Assembly: GCA_902613655.1 (NCBI GenBank)
Contig: CACMHR010000001.1
Span: forward strand, 62,001-126,000
Direction: 5' to 3'
Origin: Anoxypelagibacter sp902613655
Lineage (GTDB): Bacteria > Pseudomonadota > Alphaproteobacteria > Pelagibacterales > Pelagibacteraceae
Length of the DNA stretch: 64,000 nucleotides
The notes beneath the pieces were generated by a model, which saw nothing but the letters and a program-made list of their open reading frames with translations, made no database searches and was not told where the DNA came from. The translations under genes were made by a program, and so were the position numbers. Below, in pieces: positions 52,630 to 61,654 of this stretch (position 1 is the stretch's first letter; the number at the start of each line of letters is the position of its first letter).

Positions 52630-54549
52630 ATGACAAAAAAAGTCATATGGAATCCACCAGCTGAACTAATTAAAAACTCTAAACTTACAAAGTTTATAAA
52701 GTATTGTTCTGTCAAAAATTACGATGAACTCGAAATCAAGAGTCAATCGGATCCAGGATGGTTGTGGGAAAATGTAATAAAATTTTCAGATATAAAATTT
52801 TTCAAAAATTACAAAAAAATCATAGATGAAGCTGATGGAGCACCTTGGACAAAGTGGTGCGTCGGTGGCAAAACAAATATTGTGTTAAATTGTATTGATC
52901 GTCATAAAGATAAGGATTTTTTTAAAAACCAATTTATTTATTCAGAAAAAGAAAATGGCGAAAGTTCATCAATTACTTATGAGGAATTTGATAAACAAAT
53001 TTCAAAAGTAGGTAACGTTTTAAAGACAAACGGTTTTAAGAAAGGCGATGTTATTGCACTATATATGCCACAAATTATTGAAACTTATATTTCTTATTTT
53101 GCAATATTAAAAATTGGCTGCGTGGTCTTACCTCTCTTCTCAGGATACGGAGTTAGTGCAGTAGTTGAAAGATTAAAAATAGCAAAAGCAAAAGGAATTT
53201 TTACAGTTAGTCAAACTTTTAGAAAAGGAAAAGAGATTAAAATGTTAGATACGATAAAGAAAGAAGTTACTGAAATACAGAACATTAAAAATATATTTTT
53301 GGTTGGCAATGACAAAGGAAAGAAAATATTTAATTGGGATAATTTTAAAAATGTATCCGATAAATTAAAAACTGAAGAAATGGAATCTGAAGACCCTGCA
53401 ATCATTCATTTCACTTCAGGGACAACAGGAAAACCAAAAGGGTGCGTCTACACTCATATAGGTTTAGTAACAAAAATGGCTTTTGATGAAGGAGTGTTAG
53501 CTGACTTTAAACAAAAAGATATTCACATGTGTATGGCTGACATGGGATGGATGGTAGGTTCCAAGTCAGCAACTATTGCTTCTTCTCACGGAGCAAAAAT
53601 GGTTATTGCCGAAGGAGTTCCTGACTTCCCAGATGAAGTTAGATTTTGGAAATTAATAGAAAAATATAAAGTTTCTTGGGTAGAGTTATCTCCTGCTTTA
53701 ATTCGATCTCAATTGATTAAAGACAAAAAAAAATTTGAAGATTTAGATTTAAGTTCCTTAAGAATAGTTTGTACAGGTGGAGAACCTTGGACAGAGAAAC
53801 CATGGAAGTGGTTATTTGAATTCATTGGGAAATCAAAAGTTCCAATCATGAACTCTGCTGGTGGAACAGAAGTTTCAGGATCTATCTTGCATTGCTGTTT
53901 GCACAGACCGTTTAAAGTTGGATCTTTTAATGCACCTATTCCTGGAATGAGTGCAGATATTGTAGATTTAAAAGGAGAGAAAGTATCTACCGACCAGATG
54001 GGAGAATTAGTAATGAGAAAATCATCAATAGGTTTAACCAAAAGTTTATGGAACGATGATGAAAGATACATTCAGAATTATTGGAACGTTATTAAAAAAA
54101 ACTTATGGGTTCATGGTGATTTAGCCAGTAAAGATAAAGATGGTCATTGGTATTTACATGGAAGATCAGATGATACAATTAAAGTTTCTGGAAAAAGAAT
54201 TGGACCATCGGAGCTAGAAAGTGTAATTATAAAAAGCGGGAAAGCTAAAGAAGTAGCAGCTGTTGGGATTCCAGATGAAGGAAAAGGATCAAAGATAATT
54301 TTATCTATAGTTCCTCTTGAAAGTGAAAAAAACCTCAAAGAAAACTTATTTATTGATTTAATTATAAAAGATTTAGGAAAATCATTTAAGCCTGATAAAG
54401 TAATATTTGTTAAGGATTTACCTAAAACAAGAAATATGAAAATAATGAGGAGAGTAATAAAATCGTGTTTAACAAATGAGGACCCTGGTGATATTTCAAC
54501 TTTATTAAATCCAGAGTCAGTAGAGGAAATAAAACAACATGCAATTTAA
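52630..54549 (+). CDS. Acyl-CoA ligase (acetoacetyl-/acetyl-CoA-synthetase-like)
   Basis: A 639-residue AMP-forming ligase. IIHFTSGTTGKPKGCVYTH (near residue 260) is the P-loop, NSAGGTEVSG the A5 motif, LWVHGDLASKDKDGHWYLHG the A7 motif, DTIKVSGKRIGPSELES the hinge, and PKTRNMKIMRR the A10 catalytic Lys. Length and the N-terminal WLWENVIKFSDIKFF resemble acetoacetate/propionate-type ligases. It activates a carboxylic acid brought in or formed by the neighbouring steps. Its end overlaps the crotonase start by 11 bases. Confidence 0.88.
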   Translation: MTKKVIWNPPAELIKNSKLTKFIKYCSVKNYDELEIKSQSDPGWLWENVIKFSDIKFFKNYKKIIDEADGAPWTKWCVGGKTNIVLNCIDRHKDKDFFKNQFIYSEKENGESSSITYEEFDKQISKVGNVLKTNGFKKGDVIALYMPQIIETYISYFAILKIGCVVLPLFSGYGVSAVVERLKIAKAKGIFTVSQTFRKGKEIKMLDTIKKEVTEIQNIKNIFLVGNDKGKKIFNWDNFKNVSDKLKTEEMESEDPAIIHFTSGTTGKPKGCVYTHIGLVTKMAFDEGVLADFKQKDIHMCMADMGWMVGSKSATIASSHGAKMVIAEGVPDFPDEVRFWKLIEKYKVSWVELSPALIRSQLIKDKKKFEDLDLSSLRIVCTGGEPWTEKPWKWLFEFIGKSKVPIMNSAGGTEVSGSILHCCLHRPFKVGSFNAPIPGMSADIVDLKGEKVSTDQMGELVMRKSSIGLTKSLWNDDERYIQNYWNVIKKNLWVHGDLASKDKDGHWYLHGRSDDTIKVSGKRIGPSELESVIIKSGKAKEVAAVGIPDEGKGSKIILSIVPLESEKNLKENLFIDLIIKDLGKSFKPDKVIFVKDLPKTRNMKIMRRVIKSCLTNEDPGDISTLLNPESVEEIKQHAI

Positions 54550-55309
54550 AGATATTATATATGAAGTTAAAAGTGATTATGCTCATGTTACTATAAATAG
54601 ACCAAAAGTATTAAACGCGTTTACACCCGTTACTCTTCAAGAATTGAAAATGGCCTTAGATAGTGCTGAAAAAGATAAAAATGTTGGCGTGATTGTATTA
54701 TCTGGTGCTGGAGATAGAGCTTTTTGTGCAGGTGGAGATATGAACTGGGAAAGTTCAAAAGAATTTCAAGACCACGAATATGAATTTCATATCCACTTAA
54801 CAAAATGTAGTAAACCAATTATTGCAAAAGTAGATGGATATGCAATTGGAGGAGGAAACCATATGGCATATTTCTGTGATCTAACAATTGCTAGTGAGAA
54901 TTCAATTTTTGGACAAAACGGTCCAAGGGTTGGTTCACCCGCGGGTGGAGCAATCGTTGCTCATTCAGCAAATATTTTAGGACATAAAAGAGCGAGAGAA
55001 ATGTGGATGACATGCAAAAGATATTCCGCAAAAGAGATGATGAACTGGGGACTAGTCAACTCAGTTGTAAAAAAAGAAAATTTAGATGATGAAGTAAAAA
55101 AGTATGGTGATGAAATATTAAAAGGAGCACCCACTTGTATAAAGATTTTAAAGGCTAGTTTTAGAAAACAATTTGAAGAAATTTTAAAAATTACACAAAA
55201 AAGTATGGTGGATGAAATTGCTCCAGGATATTTTAAAACTGGAGAACAATCTGAAGGAGCTAAAGCTTTTTTAGAAAAAAGAAAGCCTAACTTTAAAAAA
55301 TTTCGTTAA
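54539..55309 (+). CDS. Crotonase-fold enzyme, MenB/BadI-like
   Basis: A 256-residue enoyl-CoA hydratase-superfamily member. AFCAGGDMNW and KVDGYAIGGGNHMAYFCDLT form the oxyanion hole. FGQNGPRVGSPAGGAIVAHS and KRAREMWMTCKRYSAKEMMNWG resemble the MenB (naphthoyl-CoA synthase) and BadI (2-ketocyclohexanecarboxyl-CoA hydrolase) branch more than ordinary hydratases. That branch makes or opens rings next to a CoA thioester. No other men genes are here, so a catabolic ring-opening or hydration step is likelier. Overlaps the next gene's ATG. Confidence 0.82.
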   Translation: MQFKDIIYEVKSDYAHVTINRPKVLNAFTPVTLQELKMALDSAEKDKNVGVIVLSGAGDRAFCAGGDMNWESSKEFQDHEYEFHIHLTKCSKPIIAKVDGYAIGGGNHMAYFCDLTIASENSIFGQNGPRVGSPAGGAIVAHSANILGHKRAREMWMTCKRYSAKEMMNWGLVNSVVKKENLDDEVKKYGDEILKGAPTCIKILKASFRKQFEEILKITQKSMVDEIAPGYFKTGEQSEGAKAFLEKRKPNFKKFR

Positions 55310-56397
55310 TGAAAATTAAATCAATCAAAGCAATCACTTTGAGTATGCCATTCAGTCATGGCGGAAAGAAAGTAATTTTTCATGGAAAAGAATGGAAAAG
55401 TTTAGAATTCAATTTAATAAGACTGGAAACTGATAACGGAATAGTAGGTTGGGGAGAAGCTTTTGGTTATACAAGTTGGAAAGCTGTTAAAATCGCTATT
55501 GACGATATGGTTGCTCCATTACTCGTCGGAAAAGATATCATCAATATACCGGAGCTTCTTTTAACACTTCAAAAATCTTTACATTTATTTGGCAGATATG
55601 GGATTACAATGTTTGCGATATCTGGAGTTGAAATAGCTTTGTGGGATGCTTTAGGAAAAGAAAAAGATAAACCAGTTCACGAACTATTAGGAAAAAAAAA
55701 TAAAGATTTATTTAAAGCCTATTCTAGTCTTTTTAGATATGGAGATCCAAAAATTGTAGAACAAAAATGTAGACAATCATTAGACGATGGTTATCAAGCT
55801 ATAAAACTACATGAAATAGAAAATAATTGTATTGAAGCCGGCAGAAAAGGCATAGGTAATCTTCCTTTAATGCTAGATACTAACTGTCCATGGACTTATG
55901 AGGAAACTCTAGCCAAAAAAGATTTTTTAAAAAATATAAAGCTTACTTGGTTAGAAGAACCTATATATCCACCAGAGGATTATGAAACTCTTGCAAAATT
56001 AAATGAAGAACTTGGAATACCAATAGCCTGTGGAGAGAATGCATGTACAGAATTTGAGTTTAAGTCAATGATCAAGCAAAAAGCTGCTACATATATTCAG
56101 CCGTCAGTAATTAAAGTTGGTGGTATTTATGAAATGTATAAAATTATACAACATGCTGAAAAAAATAATATTTCTGTAATGCCTCATTCCGCTTACTTTG
56201 GACCAGGATTTCTTGCCACTCTTCAACTAGCATCCTTAATGAAAAAAGAAACATATATAGAGAGATTTTATCTTGATATTGATCAAGAGTTTTATCCAAA
56301 TTTTAAAAAAGCTATAAATGGAAAATACAAATTGCCCTCAGGTCCTGGCTTGGGTATGGACTTAGACTATAAAAGGTTAAGTAAATATGAAATATAG
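55309..56397 (+). CDS. Enolase-superfamily enzyme (mandelate racemase/muconate lactonising type)
   Basis: A 362-residue protein with the N-terminal cap (residues 1-125) and barrel. AIKLHEIE (KxH) is the first catalytic dyad position; metal ligands are Asp in LMLDTNC, Glu in WLEEPI and Glu in ACGENACTEF; MPHSAYFGPG offers the barrel-end His, as in mandelate racemase and acid-sugar dehydratases. It abstracts the alpha proton of a carboxylate, with dehydration or racemisation as outcome. It overlaps the CitE-like gene by 11 bases. Confidence 0.87.
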   Translation: MKIKSIKAITLSMPFSHGGKKVIFHGKEWKSLEFNLIRLETDNGIVGWGEAFGYTSWKAVKIAIDDMVAPLLVGKDIINIPELLLTLQKSLHLFGRYGITMFAISGVEIALWDALGKEKDKPVHELLGKKNKDLFKAYSSLFRYGDPKIVEQKCRQSLDDGYQAIKLHEIENNCIEAGRKGIGNLPLMLDTNCPWTYEETLAKKDFLKNIKLTWLEEPIYPPEDYETLAKLNEELGIPIACGENACTEFEFKSMIKQKAATYIQPSVIKVGGIYEMYKIIQHAEKNNISVMPHSAYFGPGFLATLQLASLMKKETYIERFYLDIDQEFYPNFKKAINGKYKLPSGPGLGMDLDYKRLSKYEI

Positions 56398-57028
56398 ATC
56401 AGTTTTATTTGTTCCTGGTCACGAAGAAAAAAAAATAAAAAAAGCCTATACTTTAGATGCTGATCTAGTTGTAATTGACCTGGAGTCAACCGTTCCTGAT
56501 GATGAAAAACAAAATGCAAGGCAAATTATTAAAAATTGTAAAGTAAATAAAAATAAAACTTATATCCGGATCAACAATATTGGAGATTTAGACTTTGTAG
56601 TTAAAGAGGAATTTATTGGCATTTTTCTTCCTTTTACCGAAAGTAGAAAACAACTTTTAAATATCGATAAAATTTTAAAACCAAATGAAAAACTTAAAAC
56701 AGATATAATTCCAATTATAGAAAGTGAAAAGGGGATTGAAAACCTTAAGGAAATTTGTGATTTTAAAGAAAGGATAAAAGTTATTTCTTTTGGATCCCAT
56801 GATTTAGCTAAGTCTATTAATCTCAAAGTATCCGATGATGAAAATGAAATTCTCAATTATAGAAAACTTATAGTCTCGCATTCAAAAGACCCTATTGATA
56901 CTTCATATCTTAACTTCAAAGATTTAATAGGTTTTGAGAAGTCATGTAATTTAGCCAAGAGCATTGGGTTTGCTGGAAAAGCTTGTATCCATCCTGGACA
57001 AGTTGATATATCAAATAAAATATTTTAA
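56387..57028 (+). CDS. CitE-like lyase (HpcH/HpaI family), short
   Basis: A 213-residue CitE-fold protein; usual members have about 280. YRSVLFVPGHEEKKI, VVIDLESTVPDDEK, YIRINN, PIIESEKGIENL, SFGSHDLAKSI and GKACIHPGQV cover the family motifs including the metal Glu/Asp residues. The C-terminal lid helices are absent. It may split or hydrolyse a malyl-, citramalyl- or similar CoA ester produced by the upstream ligase and crotonase. Overlaps both neighbours. Confidence 0.83.
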   Translation: MKYRSVLFVPGHEEKKIKKAYTLDADLVVIDLESTVPDDEKQNARQIIKNCKVNKNKTYIRINNIGDLDFVVKEEFIGIFLPFTESRKQLLNIDKILKPNEKLKTDIIPIIESEKGIENLKEICDFKERIKVISFGSHDLAKSINLKVSDDENEILNYRKLIVSHSKDPIDTSYLNFKDLIGFEKSCNLAKSIGFAGKACIHPGQVDISNKIF

Positions 57029-58068
57029 TGAAAAATAAAACCAAAATAGCCGTGGTTGGTATTGGATTAATGGGCAGCCAACACTTAATAGCTATTAAAA
57101 ATTCTAAAAAAGCAGTTTTGCATTCAATAGTTGATATAAACGAAAGGTCAAGAGCGCACGCCAAAAAATTTAACGTTCCATTTTACAAAAACTCATCAGC
57201 ATTAATTAAAAATAATAAACCTGACGCTGTGATTGTTGCAACACCTAATCAATTTCATGAAAAGCATACCATTAGCTTTTTAAATGCTAAAATTCCTGTT
57301 TTATTAGAAAAACCAATCTCTAGTAACATCCAAAAAGCCAAAAAAATTATTTCATCTTCAAGAAAAAATAAGACTCATTTACTAATTGGATATCACAGGC
57401 GGCATAATTCAATTTCAACAAAAGTTAAAAATAAAATAAATAATGGTAAATTAGGAAAAATCGTATCAGTTAATGTGATGTGCTGGTTATACAAAAATAA
57501 AGAATGGTTTAAAGAGAAATGGAGAGTAAAAAAGGGCGGGGGTCCATTGGGTATAAATCTTGTTCATGATATCGATTTAATTTGTTATTTGTTAGGACCA
57601 GTTGATTATGTGCAAGCATCATCTTCAAATAAAATCAGAAAATATGATGTCGAAGATACTGCAGTTGTAAATTTTATTTTTAAATCAGGAGCGTTAGGTA
57701 CTCTGAGTGTTTCTGACACAATTGTTTCACCCTGGAGTTATGAATTAACAGCTGGCGAAAACCCTGCTTACCCAATTACAAATCAGTCTGCTTATTACAT
57801 AGGTGGTACAAAGAGTTCAATACAATTTCCAAATTATAAAGAGTGGTACAATAAAAAAGAGAGAAGTTGGTGGAAGCCAATATTATATAAATATGAAAGT
57901 ACTAGAGAAAGCAGGTATACACTTACAAATCAGATTAATCATTTATGTGATGTTGTTAATAAAAAAGGAAAACCTAAAATTACCGGAGAAGATGGTTTGT
58001 TATCACTTAAAATATTCGCAGCAATTATTAAAAGCGCAAAAACAGGAAAAAAAGTAAAAATTAAATAA
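57028..58068 (+). CDS. Gfo/Idh/MocA-family dehydrogenase
   Basis: A 346-residue NAD(P)-dependent dehydrogenase. VVGIGLMGSQHLIAI (residues 8-22), VLLEKPISSN and GGPLGINLVHDIDLI give the cofactor loop, the Glu-Lys-Pro and the catalytic Asp/His. C-terminal barrel is complete. It would oxidise a sugar-, inositol- or hydroxy-acid-like intermediate of the operon. Last rightward gene of the run; its end overlaps the convergent hydratase gene by 8 bases. Confidence 0.85.
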   Translation: MKNKTKIAVVGIGLMGSQHLIAIKNSKKAVLHSIVDINERSRAHAKKFNVPFYKNSSALIKNNKPDAVIVATPNQFHEKHTISFLNAKIPVLLEKPISSNIQKAKKIISSSRKNKTHLLIGYHRRHNSISTKVKNKINNGKLGKIVSVNVMCWLYKNKEWFKEKWRVKKGGGPLGINLVHDIDLICYLLGPVDYVQASSSNKIRKYDVEDTAVVNFIFKSGALGTLSVSDTIVSPWSYELTAGENPAYPITNQSAYYIGGTKSSIQFPNYKEWYNKKERSWWKPILYKYESTRESRYTLTNQINHLCDVVNKKGKPKITGEDGLLSLKIFAAIIKSAKTGKKVKIK

Positions 58069-58831
58069 AATCTAAATTTATTTTACCTAATGATCTAAAG
58101 TCGACTTTAAGTTTGTCGCCTTTATTGACTTTAAAAGGCTGTATAACTGAACCAGTCATAAACCAATCACCCTTTTTAAAAGTTACAGGATTATCTTTAA
58201 ATTCGTCAATTATACATTTTATTGCTATTTTTGGACCAGCTCGCTTTTCTCCTTTAAAAAAAGGTTCTGTTACTTTTCCATTTAAATTTATTTCAACTTG
58301 AATTGTGTCTAAGTCAACTTTATCAAGATTTTGTATTTTATCTCCAACAACTATTGCTCCAGCTCCACCATTATCTGCAATATTTAAATTCATCATTCCA
58401 ACTGGATCTAAACCTTTTTTAGAATCTGAATGAACTCTTGTAGATACAAGTTCTAAAGCTATATAAGCCTCGTAGTTTCCTGTTTTATTTTCAGCACCGG
58501 GTACCATTTTTGTATCCTCTAAAAATTTTAAACAAAATTCACATTCAAGAATACAATCTGGAACTTTGCTATACTCTACTTTCTGTGGGTTCATTAAAAC
58601 TGTTTCATCTATAATTTTTCCAATCATAGGACCTTCGACTTTTGCACCGTCTTGTAAATTCTTCGATACCAATCCAATTTTCCAGCCAACTGTTTTTTTC
58701 TTTAAGACCGTGTGGAATTGTTTTTGAATTGCGTGAGAATCTTCTCTATTTTTTGGAAGTTCATCTGATTTAAGTTGAATTAAATCTCTTTTTATCCATG
58801 CATCTGCTAATTTTTCTGCTAATGTATTCAT
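58061..58831 (-). CDS. 2-keto-4-pentenoate hydratase/FAH-family enzyme (MhpD-like)
   Basis: A 256-residue hydratase of the fumarylacetoacetase superfamily. VGWKIGLVSKNLQ, LECEFCLKFLED (metal Glu residues), ALELVSTRVH and NIADNGGAGAIVVG match MhpD/DmpE order. It hydrates an enol acid formed after ring cleavage or dehydration. It is leftward, facing the operon's end, and its start lies only 17 bases from the divergent DUF1907 gene. Confidence 0.85.
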   Translation of the reverse strand: MNTLAEKLADAWIKRDLIQLKSDELPKNREDSHAIQKQFHTVLKKKTVGWKIGLVSKNLQDGAKVEGPMIGKIIDETVLMNPQKVEYSKVPDCILECEFCLKFLEDTKMVPGAENKTGNYEAYIALELVSTRVHSDSKKGLDPVGMMNLNIADNGGAGAIVVGDKIQNLDKVDLDTIQVEINLNGKVTEPFFKGEKRAGPKIAIKCIIDEFKDNPVTFKKGDWFMTGSVIQPFKVNKGDKLKVDFRSLGKINLDFI

Positions 58832-58848
58832 GTCCTATAAATAATCAC

Positions 58849-59817
58849 ATGAAGCTAAAATTTGAAAGTGGAAAATTTGCAACACCCTCTCTAGAAGATG
58901 TAAAAAAAGCTTTATTAACTGGTCTGAAGGAGAATTACGAACAAGTAAATATTGAAATTGTTGACTGTCCAAACTTAAAAGACTGGGATTGTCCATCTGA
59001 AGGAATTTCAGGAAATGAGAAGATAATAGATGTTGGTGGAGAACCTTATATGCATGATAAAAGATTTATTGGAACAGAATTTGATTATGAGGAAATTGCT
59101 AAGAACATTGGTTCAGAAAAATCATATGCTTTAGGCGCTGGCTCAGGAGCTATGTCTTGTTTAAATGGACATTGTGGTGAGTTAGTTATTAATGAAAATT
59201 TTATTACCTCAGAGTCAAAATCTGTAATCGCAAGAGTTGGAAAGAATAAAGAGTGTATAGTTAGTAAATATACCGAGAAGAAGCATGGAGGTTTATCAAA
59301 TATTTATTACTCTGATGGAAAAAAAGGAAAGGTAATTCAAATAAAAATAAAAAAAAGAATTGGCAAACAAGGTTCTTTATCCCAAGCGATGAGAAATTCA
59401 CTAAAAAGACATCTTCCAGTAAAAGGAAATAGCCATGTAGCTCTAGCAGGTGTAATTAGAATTCTTAATGGAAAAATAAAATCACACGTTCAGCCAGACT
59501 ATGATGACATTAAAATAGATTACTACGATCCAAATCAAATGAAATGCATAAAAGATTTTTTACAATTCTATGAACCTGTAGGACCAGAGTTACAATGTTA
59601 TTCAGTTCTTTGGACTGGAGACCCTACTGGTGGGAATTTAAATCTTAGAGAGTCGGGCGAACATACCCATTTTCATTCTTATAAACATTTAAAGGATGCT
59701 GGACATTATCACTTTGATGTTACCCCAGAAGAAATTAACTATATTGGGTATTTTAATATTCCAAAAGAAGTGCACAGGGTCAACAATATTTATAAGGAAT
59801 TGTCTCAAAAAAAATAA
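58849..59817 (+). CDS. DUF1907 protein (human C11orf54/PTD012-like)
   Basis: A 322-residue protein of the DUF1907 family, known in animals as a zinc protein with ester-hydrolase-like activity. GGEPYMHDKRFIG, GAGSGAMSCLNGHCGELVIN and, at the end, GEHTHFHSY and GHYHFDVTPEEINYIGYF carry the His cluster that binds zinc. I start at ATG 58849 (the family N-terminus LKFESGKFATPSLEDV follows); an in-frame ATG at 58798 would overlap the divergent hydratase gene. Role here unknown; context suggests hydrolysis of an ester or lactone. Confidence 0.82.
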   Translation: MKLKFESGKFATPSLEDVKKALLTGLKENYEQVNIEIVDCPNLKDWDCPSEGISGNEKIIDVGGEPYMHDKRFIGTEFDYEEIAKNIGSEKSYALGAGSGAMSCLNGHCGELVINENFITSESKSVIARVGKNKECIVSKYTEKKHGGLSNIYYSDGKKGKVIQIKIKKRIGKQGSLSQAMRNSLKRHLPVKGNSHVALAGVIRILNGKIKSHVQPDYDDIKIDYYDPNQMKCIKDFLQFYEPVGPELQCYSVLWTGDPTGGNLNLRESGEHTHFHSYKHLKDAGHYHFDVTPEEINYIGYFNIPKEVHRVNNIYKELSQKK

Positions 59818-59848
59818 TCTAATGACTGATCAAATATAAAGTCTTCTA

Positions 59849-59902
59849 GTTGGTTGCGGGGGAAGGATTTGAACCTTCGACCTTCAGGTTATGAGCCTGA
59901 CG
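59849..59902 (-). repeat. tRNA-fMet 3' fragment, copy A (att-like core)
   Basis: 54 bases identical to 62887-62940, covering CCA end, T arm, variable loop and the anticodon stem-loop of tRNA-fMet. Beyond base 59902 identity stops, although TACC and CTGCC in the next bases still echo the tRNA D arm. It cannot fold to a whole tRNA. Marks the outer junction of element 1 with the chromosome. Confidence 0.93.
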
Positions 59903-60031
59903 CCCGTACCTTTCTGCCCATAAAATTATCACAACACATCAAAAAAGCTAGACAAAATTTTCAGATTTACTTAACGTTGTGTCAGAGATGTGTCAGTAGA
60001 CATCGAAGAAAAAAAGTGAGAAAATTGTGTT
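59903..60031 (+). repeat. Left arm of element 1 with shared leader
   Basis: 129 bases that match 61774-61902 with no gaps; counting through the ATG I find 11 differences in 132 bases. It holds TGTGTCAG at 59978-59985 and 59989-59996 (11-base period), then a leader ending GAGAAAATTGTG just before the first cargo ATG. Likely functions: recombinase arm sites plus promoter and ribosome entry for cargo. Confidence 0.85.
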
Positions 60032-60703
60032 ATGAAAAATGATGATCATATTCTAAGCATTATTGAAAAAGATTTAGAAAATAAACTTCGCGAATATATA
60101 GATAAAAGATTTGAAATAGAACAGAAGTATATTGAGTTATCACAAATCAAAAAAGATGTTTATAAACTTAAAGATCAAAAGACAGAATGGGAAGACCAGC
60201 ATCCTGATTTAGCCGACCCTCAGGATGATTTTTACAAAACTGAAGCTTTTAAAGCTTTTGGTATAGTAGAAGAAACCGGCTCTGACAAAGGGGCAGTATA
60301 TCTTAAAAAATATAAGAGTGAATTTTCACGTATTTTAAGGAAAGAATTTAACAAACTAGATATTAAGAAAAAAAGAGAATTATTTAAAACAGGATTATTA
60401 AAAGTCAGATTTTATTTGAACTACTACAAATACGCAAAAAATAAAAAAGAAGGCAAGGACACAGAGCTAGATAAGTATGTTTTTAAAAGATCTGAGAATT
60501 TTCTATATTATTTAAACATAAAGTTCAATGATGAAACAATGGAAAAATTAAAGAAAATTAAAGAAACTGAAAGTGAAAATTCTAAATTATCCCAGGATGA
60601 TAGAGATTATGAAATTGAAGAGTTAGAAAATTATGAGGATCCAGAGTTCGATCTTTCAATAGATTTTACAGATGATGGAAATGATGAAGACAGTTATGAT
60701 TAA
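60032..60703 (+). CDS. Hypothetical acidic protein, cargo of element 1
   Basis: A 223-residue soluble protein I do not recognise. Residues about 1-60 are a charged helix (likely coiled coil: DLENKLREYIDKRFEIEQKY), the middle is Lys/Tyr-rich with no catalytic motif seen, and residues about 180-223 are strongly acidic (EELENYEDPEFDLSIDF then DDGNDEDSYD). No signal peptide. The ATG is at the exact point where the element's conserved leader ends. Overlaps the next gene by 8 bases, suggesting a two-protein unit, perhaps with the membrane protein as partner. Confidence 0.75.
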   Translation: MKNDDHILSIIEKDLENKLREYIDKRFEIEQKYIELSQIKKDVYKLKDQKTEWEDQHPDLADPQDDFYKTEAFKAFGIVEETGSDKGAVYLKKYKSEFSRILRKEFNKLDIKKKRELFKTGLLKVRFYLNYYKYAKNKKEGKDTELDKYVFKRSENFLYYLNIKFNDETMEKLKKIKETESENSKLSQDDRDYEIEELENYEDPEFDLSIDFTDDGNDEDSYD

Positions 60704-61556
60704 AAATATTCGAAAAGTAGCAATTGCAATTGCAGGCTTATTTTCTACACCATTTGGAAAAACTTTGGAGAGAAAATTTAGCAATATCATTGACGAAACT
60801 CCTACCAAATATGATCTAAAAATTGACGAAGAATATATCAAAACAGGTATAGGCGGTTTCACACATAGACATTTCGACGATCATGCTTTTCATTTAATGT
60901 GGCAGAAAGTTAAAGAAACTTTACCAAATGATACTAAATTTGAAGAAATAAAAAATTATTTTATTTCAATGTCCAAAGATCTTCAAACTCCTATGGGCAT
61001 TCCTTTACATAAAATTAACGACAAAGAATCTTATGAACAGCTTGCATCTTATTTAAGCAAAAATTTCGGTATTAAGAAAAGTTGGTTGCTCGATATTCAA
61101 AGCGTTAATCTTTCAGAAGTTTTTAGCGCCACCATTGGCGTAGTTGCTTTATTGTTTGGGTGGAAAAAAAGTGAAAAAGAGGAATTTGCAGATCTAGCCT
61201 CATCATTAGTTGTTGCAGGTACGGTAGGAGCAAATCCAATATTATTAATAGTTTCTTTAGTTTCGTTAGCCAAATCTTATACAAGAAACAAGAATAAAAA
61301 TAATTTTAAGAAAGGAACACTTAAAGGCGTTTTAGGAATGGGCTCATTTGTTATGACAGCAAGTCTTTTTTCAAGTCCTATTCTAGGAATTATAATTGGT
61401 TTAATTGTTGCGATTAGTGTTAAAAAATCTTTGAAAAAAATCGATTTATCTGAAATTTATGAATGGTTTAGAGAAAATATTAAAAAATATGGCTCTACGA
61501 TAACTGAAGCTACTGGAATTGATTATTTGTCAAAAAAAATAAAAAATTTAGTTTAA
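60696..61556 (+). CDS. Hypothetical membrane protein, cargo of element 1
   Basis: A 286-residue protein I do not recognise. An N-terminal segment VAIAIAGLFSTPFG, then a soluble part with GIGGFTHRHFDDHAFHLMW (His-rich, residues about 47-65), then hydrophobic stretches at roughly 140-155, 168-195 and 225-255 rich in Gly and Ala. ATG 60696 (ATGATTAA overlap with the upstream gene) is preferred over 60672. Two-gene cargo of a soluble acidic protein plus a membrane protein is a pattern seen in abortive-infection and toxin-type systems; that is only a suggestion. Confidence 0.7.
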   Translation: MIKNIRKVAIAIAGLFSTPFGKTLERKFSNIIDETPTKYDLKIDEEYIKTGIGGFTHRHFDDHAFHLMWQKVKETLPNDTKFEEIKNYFISMSKDLQTPMGIPLHKINDKESYEQLASYLSKNFGIKKSWLLDIQSVNLSEVFSATIGVVALLFGWKKSEKEEFADLASSLVVAGTVGANPILLIVSLVSLAKSYTRNKNKNNFKKGTLKGVLGMGSFVMTASLFSSPILGIIIGLIVAISVKKSLKKIDLSEIYEWFRENIKKYGSTITEATGIDYLSKKIKNLV

Positions 61557-61654
61557 GATGAAAATTTAGTTCTTTTAGACAGCATTCGTTTCTGTAAAAA
61601 AACTTACTATTATTTAAATCCTATTGAGACTATTAAGTGAAAAAATCACCTCAC

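Noticed and set aside
54539..55309. MenB of menaquinone synthesis
   Set aside because: No other men genes nearby, and the operon is catabolic; MenB/BadI similarity is by motif only.
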